DNA of 64,000 bases from Marinactinospora thermotolerans DSM 45154 (GTDB lineage Bacteria > Actinomycetota > Actinomycetes > Streptosporangiales > Streptosporangiaceae), in NCBI RefSeq assembly GCF_900167435.1, contig NZ_FUWS01000001.1, positions 601,313-665,312 of the forward strand, written 5' to 3'. This document shows, one piece after another, positions 16,766-24,970 of this stretch. The position numbers and the translations under genes are program-made. A model generated the notes under the pieces. That model did no database searches and was not told the DNA's origin. It worked only from the letters and a program-made list of their open reading frames with translations. The stretch's first letter is position 1. Each line of letters begins with the position of its first letter.

Positions 16766-17896
16766 ATGGCGTCTGTCCCGTCATCCGAGCCGGGGCGAGC
16801 GCCCGGGAGCGACCACGGCGGCGAAGCGAGCCCGCAGATCCCCCGTTGGTGGATCTACCGCGGCACCGGGCGACCCCGCGACTACCTCGACCTCGCCTCC
16901 GAACTCCCCGCCCCGCCCCCGTGGCGGCGCTTCGACGGAGGCCCCCTCCAGCCCGCCCCGCCCGACGACCACTCCGAGATCACCCGGATGCTCGGCACGG
17001 CGACCCCGCGCTCCCGACCGCCGACCCCTCACGAGACCGAGGTCATCGACGCGGTCAACACCGCGCTCCTGCTCCGCCGGCCGCTCCTGGTCACCGGCGA
17101 CCCCGGGGTCGGCAAGTCCAGTCTGGCCTACCGGGTGGCCCACGAGCTCAAACTCGGCCGGGTGCTGCGCTGGCCGGTCAACAGCCGCAGCACGCTGCGC
17201 TCGGGACTGTACGAATACGACCCCATCGCCCGCATCCACGACATCTCCGCCGACACCGCGGGAGGAGGGGGCGACCAGCAGCGCGCGGCCGATCGCCCCA
17301 TCGGCGACTACCTGCGCCTGGGACCGTTGGGCACGGCCCTGCTCCCCCACCGGCTGCCCCGGGTCCTGCTCATCGACGAGTTCGACAAGGGCGACATCGA
17401 CCTGGCCAACGACCTGCTCGACGTCTTGGAGAGCGGGCGTTACGCCATTCCCGAACTCGCCCGCCTCCGGTCCCGCCATCCCCGGATCACCGTGCCCACC
17501 GACGACCCCGACCGCGCGTTCACCGTGCACAACGGCGAGGTCCGCTGCTGCGCCTTCCCCTTCATCATCATCACCAGCAACGGCGAACGCCCCTTCCCAC
17601 CCGCCTTCCTGCGCCGCTGTCTGCCCCTCCGGCTGCGCCGCCCCAGCGAGACCGAGCTCGCCGACATCGTCATGGCCCACTTCGGAGGCCGCCTGCGCAG
17701 CGACGACCACGAGCTGATCCGCCGCTTCATCGAACGCTCGGGAGAACTCGACGGGCTCTCCGTGGACCAGCTACTGAACTCCGTCTATCTCGCCAGTTCC
17801 GCCGGGCACCCCCCTGGCGCATCCTTGGACTCCGACGCCTGGGGCCGGGTACTCAGACTGGTCTGGCAACGCCTGACGGAAGCGGGCCACGGGTGA
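16766..17896 (+). CDS. MoxR-type AAA+ ATPase of the conflict block
   Basis: A 376-residue AAA+ ATPase. After a proline-rich N-terminal 90 residues come Walker A LLVTGDPGVGKSSLAYRVA, an arginine-rich pore-side region (RWPVNSRSTLRSGLYEYD), Walker B VLLIDEFDKGDIDLANDLL, sensor 1 IIITSNGERPFPPAFLRRC and a lid domain. It differs strongly from the second MoxR in this window (61975). The ATG is 26 bp after the protease stop, with AGGAAGG upstream, and its stop overlaps the next gene by four bases (GTGA). It is expected to act as a chaperone-like switch on the vWA partner. Confidence 0.88.
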   Translation: MASVPSSEPGRAPGSDHGGEASPQIPRWWIYRGTGRPRDYLDLASELPAPPPWRRFDGGPLQPAPPDDHSEITRMLGTATPRSRPPTPHETEVIDAVNTALLLRRPLLVTGDPGVGKSSLAYRVAHELKLGRVLRWPVNSRSTLRSGLYEYDPIARIHDISADTAGGGGDQQRAADRPIGDYLRLGPLGTALLPHRLPRVLLIDEFDKGDIDLANDLLDVLESGRYAIPELARLRSRHPRITVPTDDPDRAFTVHNGEVRCCAFPFIIITSNGERPFPPAFLRRCLPLRLRRPSETELADIVMAHFGGRLRSDDHELIRRFIERSGELDGLSVDQLLNSVYLASSAGHPPGASLDSDAWGRVLRLVWQRLTEAGHG

Positions 17897-20800
17897 CCGA
17901 ACACGAGGGTCACGACCGGTTCGACGGGACGGAGGCGGAAAGCGCGCCGCCTCCCCCTTTGTCGTACCCACAGGCTTGCCCCGCCTCCGCGCCGCAGTGG
18001 TGGGAGGTCGCCGACGCCCTGTGGCTGGCCGCGGTGCGCGACGCGGCCGATCCCGCCTCCCCGACCCGGTCGCCGGACCCCGCGCCTTCGGACGCGCCCG
18101 CCGATCCACGGCCCCCGGCGCCCCGCCCCCGGCCGCTCGGGGACGAGGGCACCACCGGCGAGGATCCCGCCTCCGCTCCCCCGGAGCGGCCGGCCCCCGA
18201 GGCCGAGGAGACACGGCCCACACGGCCGGACCCCCCTCCCCCCGTCCCGCCCGCCTCCGGCCCCGCGGGCGCCTCGCCGGCCACGCCGGTGGAGTCCGTC
18301 CTGCGGCGCCCCCAGGCCCTGGTCCGGGCGTTGCGGGCGTTTCGCCGTCTCCGTCCCGGCGGGCAGCGACTCGACGAGTCCCGCACGGCCCAGCGCTACG
18401 CCGAGCTGGCCCTGGCCGCCCCCGAGACGGCCCGAGCCGGCCGCACACCGCTGCTTCCCGTCCTCTCCCCCGACGTGTTCCTCGCCGACGAGCTGACGCT
18501 CCTCGTCGACGACAGCCTGTCGATGATGCTGCATCGACCGCTCGTCCGGGAGTTCACCGACCTGGTACGCCAGGTACGGGTGTTCGGCGAGGTCCGACTC
18601 GTACGCTTCGACTCCGACAAGACCTTCTTCGGCGAGGTTCCGCTCAAGGGCGAGGGGGCCGCCGACCCCGCTCCGACGCTGCCGGCCCACGGCCCCGGCC
18701 GGCACGTCGTCCTGGTGCTCAGCGACGCACTGGGCTTCGGCTGGCACAGCGGGGCCGTGCAGTCGTGGCTGGCCCGCTGGGGACGCGACGCCTCCGTGGG
18801 CCTGGTGCAGGTGATGGAACGCCACCAGTGGCGACGCACCACGATGAGGCTGCACCGGGTCGCGCTGCGCGCCTCCGTCCCGGCCCGGGGCGCCTCCGTG
18901 CCCAACGCGCGCTACCGTGTCGCCCACCTCTCCACGCTGCCGATCGCGCCCGCCGCGCGCTCCGACGAGGCCGAGATCCGTGGTCTGGCCGTACCGGTGC
19001 TCGCGCTCGAACCCGAGGACATCGGCCGCTGGGCGCGCTTCCTCGCCGGGCGGGGCGATCCGGACGGCTTCCGGTGCAGCGCGCTGATCGTCGAGGACGC
19101 CGTGGAGGAGACCGCCGCGTGGGACGAGGAGGACGCCTTGGCCTCCCGGGAGGTGACACTCGCCGCGCGGGCGCGCCGGCGCGCCGCCCCCTTGAACGCC
19201 GACCAGCGGATCGAACGATTCCGGGCCGCGGCCTCCCCCACCGCGTTCCAGCTCGCGGTCTACCTCGCCGCGGTCCCGCTCAACCTGCCGATCATCCGCG
19301 GGGTGCAACGGCGTTTCGCCCCCGCCTCCCGCAGCACCGACCTCGCCGAGGTCCTGTGGTCGGACCTGGTCGACCGGATCGGTGACGACGACATCTCCCG
19401 GCCCGACCGTGTCGCCCTGGACTTCCACCCCGGTGTGCGCGAACGTCTGCTGGCCCTCGGCGGCCGCCGATCCCAGATCACCGAGCTGATCGGGTCGCTC
19501 GCCGAGGAGCATCGCGACTCCGTTCCCTGGCTGAGCCGGTTGACGCCGCTGCTTCGGCAGCCCGACGCCTGGCGGCCCCCCGAGGTCGACGCCGCCACGG
19601 AGCCGTTCGCCCGGGCCGTCATCCCCGCGCTCCAGGCGCTCTCGGGGTACGTCCGCAGGGCCGCCACCGACTGGGCGGAACGGATCGGCCCCTCCTCCCC
19701 CGCCCCCGTCGAGGGGAGAGGCGAGGAGGCGGCGTCCCCCTCCGCCGACGCCCCGGAACAACCGGCGGACGACCATGCGACCGCACAACGCGGCCCGATC
19801 CCCGACCCGCCCGTGAGCGCACCCGTCGGGACACCCGAGAACGGGCTGCCACCGACCATTCCCGAAGGAGACAGCGTGACAGACGTCCTGCGCAGCCTGA
19901 CCGCGCAGCGGTCCGCCGACCGGGGTGCCTCCCCCACCATCTGGGGGCAGATCCCGCCTCGCAACCGCACCTTCGTGGGGCGCGAGCTCCTTCTCGAGGA
20001 ACTGCGACGGCGGTTGCGCGAGGGGACCACCGCCCTGGTCCCCCAGACCCTCCAGGGTATGGGCGGGGTGGGCAAGACCCAGTTGGCGATGGAGTACGCG
20101 CACCGCAACCGGGCCGAGTACGACCTCGTCTGGTGGATCCCCTCGGAGACCTCCGCCCAGGTGCAGCAGGCCCTCATCGACCTCGCGGTGCGTCTGGGGG
20201 TCGGCTCCTCCAACGATCCCGCGGCCGCGGTACGCGCCGCGCTCGAGGCGCTGCGGCTGGGCGCGCCGATCGACAACTGGCTGCTGATCTACGACAACGC
20301 CGGCGATCCCGAGGAGCTTCAGGGGTTCCTGCCGACCGACGGCCCCGGCCAGCTCCTCATCACCTCGCGCTCGCCGCGGTGGCGGGCCGGGGACAACAGC
20401 CTGCTCGAGGTCGACACCTTCGAACGCGCCGAGAGCAAGGAGCTGCTGCACAAGCGCGGCCCCAAGACGCTCACCGACGACGAGGCCGACCGCATCGCCG
20501 AACGGCTGGGCGACCTCCCCCTGGCCGTCGAGCAGACCGCGGTGTGGCTGCTGGAGACCCTGATGCCGGCGACGGAGTGGTTGGAGGTCTTCGACGAGAA
20601 GGCCGACGAGCTGCTCGCCAACCTGGGCCCCAGCCCCGACTACCCGCGGTCGGTGGCGGCGACGATGAACATGACCCTGGACCGGCTCAGCGAGACCAAC
20701 CCCGGAGCGCTGCAACTGCTGCGGGTGTGCGCGTTCCTCGCGCCGCAGCCCATCCCGCGCAAACTGTTCAACGGCGCCCGCAACGTCGACGCGCCGCCGG

Positions 20801-22419
20801 AACTGACCGAGATCCTCGCCGATCCCGCGATCAAGCTGAGCAGGGCGCTGCGCGCGATCGACCGTTACGCGCTGGTCAAGATGGACCACCGCAACGAGAC
20901 CTTCCAGCTGCACCGGCTGGTGCAGGAGGCGCTGCGGATCCCGTTGAGCCCGCGCGAGCGCGAGGAGGTGCTGCACTGCGCGCACATGCTGCTGGCCAAC
21001 CTCGACCCCGGAGACCCCTTCGCCATCCGCGAGTGGGGCCGCTACGTCGAACTGCTGCCGCACGTCCAGGCGACCCGGCAGTGGCGGTGCGACAGCGACT
21101 GGGCGCGCCAGCTCGTCCTGGGCGAGCTGCACTTCCTGTCCCTGTGGGGCGGCTACCAGGAGGGGCACGACCTCGGCTTGGAGGTGCTGGAGGAGTGGCG
21201 CCGGCGCCTGGGCGAGGATCACGTGCAGACGCTGCGTGCCGCCATGCGCTACGCCGAGATCCTGCGTGAGCTCGGCCGCTTCGAGGAGTCCTACGAGCTG
21301 TGCACGCGCACCGTCGAGACGCTGACCCGCACCAGCGGTCCCGACGACGAGGAGACTCTCGACGCCCACGCCATCCTGTCGTGGGACCTGCGTAATATCG
21401 GCGAGTTCCAGCGCGCGGTCGAGGTGAGCACCGACTCCCTGGAGCGGCACGAGCGGATCTTCGGCCGCGACGACCCCCTGACCCTGCGCGCGGCCCACCT
21501 GCACGCGGTCGGCCTGCGGCTGAACGGCCGTTTCGACGAGGCGATGCGGATCGACCGGTACAACTACGAGATCCGCGTCGAGATCCTGGGCCCCGAACAC
21601 GCCCTGACCAACGGCAGCCGTTACGGCTACGGGATGAACCTCATGGAGTCCGGCCGCTACCGCGAGGCGGCGGTCGAACTGGAGGCCATCCACACGCTGA
21701 ACAACCGGATCCGCGAACGGCAGAGCCCGTCGCGGCTGGTGACCATGCAGGCGGTGGGCACCGTCAAGCGACGGCTGGGGCTGCTGGAAGAGGCCCTGGA
21801 GCTGACGGAGGAGGCCTGGCAGCTCTCCCACCAGCGGCTGGGTCCCGCCTCCCCGGGAACGATGCGCGCGGCGGCCAACCACTCGGTGTCGTTGCGGGCG
21901 GCCGGCGCGCACGACGCCGCGCTGCGGCTATCGGAGGACTCCCTGAATCGCTTCCGCGACCTCTACGGCGAGCACCACCCGTTGTACGCGGACGTGGCGC
22001 TCAACCACGCGGTCGTGTTGCGGCTCCTCGGCCGGGCCGCCGAGGCGCGGCGGCTGGACGAGGAGGCGCTGGCCGTTCACGTCGACCGGCTCGGTGAGGA
22101 CCACCCCAGCACGATCGCCAACGCGATCAACCTGGCCAGCGACCTGTTCGCGACGGGACAGGTCGCCGCGGCCCTGGAGATGGACACCACCACCCTCGAC
22201 CGATGCCGGCGGGCGTTCCCCGAGAACCATCCGCTCACCCTCGCGGCTCTACGCAACCTGGTGCTGGACCGCCAGGCGATCGAGGGTTCCACGCTGTCCG
22301 AGGAGACCGATGATGTGATCCGGCGCTACGCGACGGTGTTCGGTCCCGACCACCCCAGCACGCTCTCGGCCGCCGAGAACGTGCGGGCCAACTGCGATCT
22401 GCACATCAACGACCTGTGA
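17893..22419 (+). CDS. vWA-like / NB-ARC (STAND) / TPR giant protein
   Basis: A 1508-residue multidomain protein. An N-terminal 110 residues are Pro/Asp-rich and disordered. Residues about 150-560 resemble the N-terminal domain of SAV_2336-type proteins and contain a vWA-like fold with a DxSxS metal site, DDSLSM at 206-211. A second disordered linker (about 600-680) leads to an NB-ARC module: P-loop GMGGVGKTQ at 722-730, Walker B LLIYDNAGD, then LPLAVEQTAVWLL of the helical part. From about 1090 to the end run tetratricopeptide repeats of the 42-residue kind (recurring GxxHPxT motifs, e.g. LGEDHPSTIANAIN). Such NTPases oligomerise on sensing a trigger. GTG at 17893 is coupled to the MoxR gene. 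It also resembles TPR proteins annotated in FxSxx-COOH systems. Confidence 0.88.
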   Translation: MTEHEGHDRFDGTEAESAPPPPLSYPQACPASAPQWWEVADALWLAAVRDAADPASPTRSPDPAPSDAPADPRPPAPRPRPLGDEGTTGEDPASAPPERPAPEAEETRPTRPDPPPPVPPASGPAGASPATPVESVLRRPQALVRALRAFRRLRPGGQRLDESRTAQRYAELALAAPETARAGRTPLLPVLSPDVFLADELTLLVDDSLSMMLHRPLVREFTDLVRQVRVFGEVRLVRFDSDKTFFGEVPLKGEGAADPAPTLPAHGPGRHVVLVLSDALGFGWHSGAVQSWLARWGRDASVGLVQVMERHQWRRTTMRLHRVALRASVPARGASVPNARYRVAHLSTLPIAPAARSDEAEIRGLAVPVLALEPEDIGRWARFLAGRGDPDGFRCSALIVEDAVEETAAWDEEDALASREVTLAARARRRAAPLNADQRIERFRAAASPTAFQLAVYLAAVPLNLPIIRGVQRRFAPASRSTDLAEVLWSDLVDRIGDDDISRPDRVALDFHPGVRERLLALGGRRSQITELIGSLAEEHRDSVPWLSRLTPLLRQPDAWRPPEVDAATEPFARAVIPALQALSGYVRRAATDWAERIGPSSPAPVEGRGEEAASPSADAPEQPADDHATAQRGPIPDPPVSAPVGTPENGLPPTIPEGDSVTDVLRSLTAQRSADRGASPTIWGQIPPRNRTFVGRELLLEELRRRLREGTTALVPQTLQGMGGVGKTQLAMEYAHRNRAEYDLVWWIPSETSAQVQQALIDLAVRLGVGSSNDPAAAVRAALEALRLGAPIDNWLLIYDNAGDPEELQGFLPTDGPGQLLITSRSPRWRAGDNSLLEVDTFERAESKELLHKRGPKTLTDDEADRIAERLGDLPLAVEQTAVWLLETLMPATEWLEVFDEKADELLANLGPSPDYPRSVAATMNMTLDRLSETNPGALQLLRVCAFLAPQPIPRKLFNGARNVDAPPELTEILADPAIKLSRALRAIDRYALVKMDHRNETFQLHRLVQEALRIPLSPREREEVLHCAHMLLANLDPGDPFAIREWGRYVELLPHVQATRQWRCDSDWARQLVLGELHFLSLWGGYQEGHDLGLEVLEEWRRRLGEDHVQTLRAAMRYAEILRELGRFEESYELCTRTVETLTRTSGPDDEETLDAHAILSWDLRNIGEFQRAVEVSTDSLERHERIFGRDDPLTLRAAHLHAVGLRLNGRFDEAMRIDRYNYEIRVEILGPEHALTNGSRYGYGMNLMESGRYREAAVELEAIHTLNNRIRERQSPSRLVTMQAVGTVKRRLGLLEEALELTEEAWQLSHQRLGPASPGTMRAAANHSVSLRAAGAHDAALRLSEDSLNRFRDLYGEHHPLYADVALNHAVVLRLLGRAAEARRLDEEALAVHVDRLGEDHPSTIANAINLASDLFATGQVAAALEMDTTTLDRCRRAFPENHPLTLAALRNLVLDRQAIEGSTLSEETDDVIRRYATVFGPDHPSTLSAAENVRANCDLHINDL

Positions 22420-22461
22420 GCCGCGCCGCGGGGCGAGGGCGCCGTCCCCCGTCCCGCGGGG

Positions 22462-22734
22462 TCACCCGAGCCCTTTCCGCACTCCGGCGAGGAAAGCGCA
22501 CCATTCCATGCACTGGAAGCCCAGGACGGCTTTCTCCGGGTTACGGGAATCGCGGAGCGCGACGCTGCCGTCCTGGTGACGAGCGGTTTCAACACAGCCG
22601 TTCGCATTGTTGCTGTGGCTCGACTTCCACCAGTGCAGGTCTGCCATCTCCCTGGTCAGGGAACCGCCGGCACGTGGCACCGTTCCGTCCTCGCCTCCAC
22701 CAGGTCCCTCGCTGCGTGTTGGGTCAGGACTCAT
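22462..22734 (-). CDS. DUF397 protein
   Basis: The C-terminal 61 residues are a full DUF397 domain: LHWWKSSHSNNANGCVETA, then VALRDSRNPE and WCAFLAGVRKGL. DUF397 proteins are small actinobacterial proteins usually paired with an XRE-type regulator and linked to developmental control; no such regulator lies next to it here. The start is uncertain. An ATG at 22647 gives only the domain but has its AGGGAG directly against the start codon, so I prefer the ATG at 22734 (90 residues), with a GAGAG eight bases upstream. It is on the opposite strand to the block around it. Confidence 0.75.
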   Translation of the reverse strand: MSPDPTRSEGPGGGEDGTVPRAGGSLTREMADLHWWKSSHSNNANGCVETARHQDGSVALRDSRNPEKAVLGFQCMEWCAFLAGVRKGLG

Positions 22735-22957
22735 CCGATTCTCTCGAACTAAGCGCGACGGCGAGCCGCCGGGGGGTACGGAAACGGCACACGGAACTTC
22801 CCATGACGAATATGCTGACATACGGCCAGTGAGGTGGATATCCCCGGTCTCTACAAATCCATGTAGACCGATCCCGGACATTTTGCTTACGTCCTCCCGT
22901 TCCGGAGGACAGGATCGACGGACATCACCACGTCACGCCGGTGAAAGGCGGGAAGAA

Positions 22958-23314
22958 TTGCCGGAGATCATTCGATTCGACAGTGCCCATGGCGGGTCGG
23001 TCCTCATCGAGACCGCTGGAGGACCCGCCAAGGTCCGCGATGTCAGCTCGCGGACCGCCTTCCGCACGGCCGAGGAGAAATTCGAGACGGTGCTGGGCAA
23101 AGTCCGCGCACTGTCCGACCTGGTCGCTCATGAATTGGGGGAACTGGCCTCCTCCCCCGACGAGGTATCGGTCGAATTGGGGGTCAACGTCACCGCCGGC
23201 GCCGACATCATGCTCGTCAAAGCCAATGCCGAAAGCACCATGAAGATCACGCTGACCTGGAGAAAAGGCGAAAAGGGCGCGGCCGGTCCACCCGAGGTCC
23301 CCGGCACGCCATGA
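22958..23314 (+). CDS. Trypsin-co-occurring domain 1 (Trypco1, CU044_2847-like) protein
   Basis: A 118-residue protein consisting of one Trypco1-type domain: an N-terminal strand pair PEIIRFDSAHGGSVLIET, a helix (TAEEKFETVLGKVRALSDLV), then SPDEVSVELGVNVTAGADIM and the closing strand MKITLTWRKGEK. The family is named for its co-occurrence with trypsin-like proteases in conflict loci, which fits the protease 6 kb upstream. The start is a TTG at 22958 behind AGGCGGGAAG; it agrees with the family N-terminus. Its stop overlaps the ATG of the next gene (ATGA). Its biochemical role is unknown. Confidence 0.82.
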   Translation: MPEIIRFDSAHGGSVLIETAGGPAKVRDVSSRTAFRTAEEKFETVLGKVRALSDLVAHELGELASSPDEVSVELGVNVTAGADIMLVKANAESTMKITLTWRKGEKGAAGPPEVPGTP

Positions 23315-24015
23315 CGGCTCACCTCACCCCCGAAGGTCGCCGCGCGGCCCAGGTGCTGTGGGATTTCCACACCGCGCCGGACCGTGCCGGCGACGCCTCC
23401 GGCGCCGACATCCTCCTCGCCCTGGGCAGCCACGACCTGCGGGTGGCCGGGTACGCCGCCCGCGCCTGGGAGCGTGGGGTCGCCCCGCTCGTCGTCTTCT
23501 CGGGCGACCGGGGCCGTCACACATCCGGACAGACCGGTCCGGCCCGTTGGGAGCGGCCCGAGGCCGAGGAGTTCGCCGCGGTGGCCCGTCGTGAGACGGC
23601 GATCCCGGATTCGGCGATGCTGCTGGAGCGGCGGGCGACCAACACCGCCGAGAACTTCGCCTTCTCCCGGCTCCTGGTCGACGGGCACGGGATCGCGGTG
23701 CGCCGCGCCGTGGTCACCGCCAAGCCCTATATGGGGCAGCGGGCGCTGGCCACCGCGGCGGTGCACTGGCCGGGCGTGCACTGGTCCTTCCGCTGTTTCC
23801 CCGGCGGTCTCGCCGGCTACCACGACGACGACCGTTACCCCGAGGCCGAGGTGCTGCACTTCCTGGTCGGGGACCTCCAGCGCCTGGTGCTCTACGCCGA
23901 GCGGGGCTGGAGTGCCCCGGTGCCCGTTCCCGACCGGGTGCGCGAAGCCCACGACCTGCTTGTCCGGCTCGGTTTCACCCGGCACGCCGTCGTGGCCGGG
24001 CCCCTCCGGGGCTGA
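23311..24015 (+). CDS. YdcF/DUF218-family protein
   Basis: A 234-residue protein with the Rossmann-like DUF218 fold: ILLALGSHDLRVAGYAARAW, PLVVFSGDRGRHTSG, then the family region ERRATNTAENFAFSRLL and VRRAVVTAKPYMGQRAL. No transmembrane segment is present, unlike SanA-type envelope members, so it should be cytoplasmic. Family members bind nucleotides or have unknown function. It is coupled to the Trypco1 gene by a 4-bp ATGA overlap, so the pair forms an operon; whether it takes part in the protease system is inference. Confidence 0.82.
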   Translation: MTAHLTPEGRRAAQVLWDFHTAPDRAGDASGADILLALGSHDLRVAGYAARAWERGVAPLVVFSGDRGRHTSGQTGPARWERPEAEEFAAVARRETAIPDSAMLLERRATNTAENFAFSRLLVDGHGIAVRRAVVTAKPYMGQRALATAAVHWPGVHWSFRCFPGGLAGYHDDDRYPEAEVLHFLVGDLQRLVLYAERGWSAPVPVPDRVREAHDLLVRLGFTRHAVVAGPLRG

Positions 24016-24041
24016 GGTTTCCCGCCCGGAGGGGCTGACGG

Positions 24042-24779
24042 TCAGCGCACACGTGGAACGTCGGTCTCGATGGTCCGGCGGTACAGGGGGTGGGCGCTGC
24101 GCGCGGTGCCGCCGGGGAAGTCGGTCTCCAGCTCGGCCAGTGTCGCGGCTCGCGCGGTGAGGGGGGAGGCCATGACGATCCAGCTCACCCCTTCGCTGTA
24201 GGGGGCGGTGGTGAGGGAGCCCCGGTAGCGGTAGGAGGCACGTTCGGTCGGGACGAGCCGGGTCAGGTCGACCGAGTCGACGGTGATGATCTCGGCGTTG
24301 TCCCGGCAGCGGGGGAACTCCCGGACCAGCCGCTGAAGGTCGGGGTGGTCCTCCCCTGCCTCCCAGAAGACCGCGACCACCAGGGCGTCGCCGGGGTCGT
24401 CGACGCGGTGGTGCTTGAGGTGGTGCTCGGCCCAGAACGTCCTTCCGTCGATCAGGTGCTCGGAGGGGGTGTGCCAGTGCACCTCGGAGAGGACGTAGTC
24501 GGCGTCACCGACGCGAAGGTGGTGGTCGTGGGAGCGGATGTGTCCGGCGACGTTCTCTTCGGGGCGGTGCACGCCCAGGCCCGGCGGCTCGTCGGCCGGA
24601 TGGCGGACGTACTCCAGCTCGATCTTGGCCGAGTTCCCGTAGGCGAACTCCAGCCGGGGCAGGCGCCTGTGTGTCAGCAGATCGGTGCGGATGTTGACCG
24701 GGCTCTGTTCAAAGCCCCACCTGCGGGGCCGTCCGGCCTCGATCGAGCCGTCCTGCTCCGACACCGTTTCCTGGGACAT
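24042..24779 (-). CDS. Alpha-class carbonic anhydrase, cytoplasmic form
   Basis: Zinc enzyme for reversible hydration of CO2. It has 245 residues. The alpha-class signature is clear: WGFEQSPVNI near the start, the zinc histidines in SEVHWHTPSEH and AEHHLKHH, and YRGSLTTAPYSEGVSWIVM, which holds the catalytic Thr. No signal peptide or lipobox precedes the domain, although most bacterial alpha enzymes are exported; this one appears cytoplasmic or is exported by another route. ATG at 24779 with GAGGA upstream. It lies downstream of an acyl-CoA ligase gene on the same strand, with a gap of about 190 bp. Confidence 0.92.
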   Translation of the reverse strand: MSQETVSEQDGSIEAGRPRRWGFEQSPVNIRTDLLTHRRLPRLEFAYGNSAKIELEYVRHPADEPPGLGVHRPEENVAGHIRSHDHHLRVGDADYVLSEVHWHTPSEHLIDGRTFWAEHHLKHHRVDDPGDALVVAVFWEAGEDHPDLQRLVREFPRCRDNAEIITVDSVDLTRLVPTERASYRYRGSLTTAPYSEGVSWIVMASPLTARAATLAELETDFPGGTARSAHPLYRRTIETDVPRVR

Positions 24780-24970
24780 GACAGTTCCTCCTCGCGGGAT
24801 GGGATGTGGTCTCACGGGCCGGGATCCGCGCGGCAGCGCGGTGGGGCGCCGACCCGGTCCGTGCTGAGGAGATGCTGGCAGATCCGCCTCCCGTCGGGGT
24901 CGAAACGACGGAAAAGGCGGCTCCACCGGCCCCGTCCGCCTCTTCGGCGGGACGGCGGACGGGAGGGCCC

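Noticed and set aside
17785-21912. Minus-strand open frame of 1375 codons opposite the vWA-STAND-TPR gene
   Set aside because: The plus-strand product has clear NB-ARC and TPR motifs and is coupled to the ATPase gene; the antisense product has none.
22420-24015. Search for an FxSxx-COOH peptide near the TPR protein
   Set aside because: The vWA-STAND-TPR protein resembles TPR proteins named for FxSxx-COOH systems, but no nearby small ORF ends in FxSxx and no radical SAM gene is in the block, so that system is not called.
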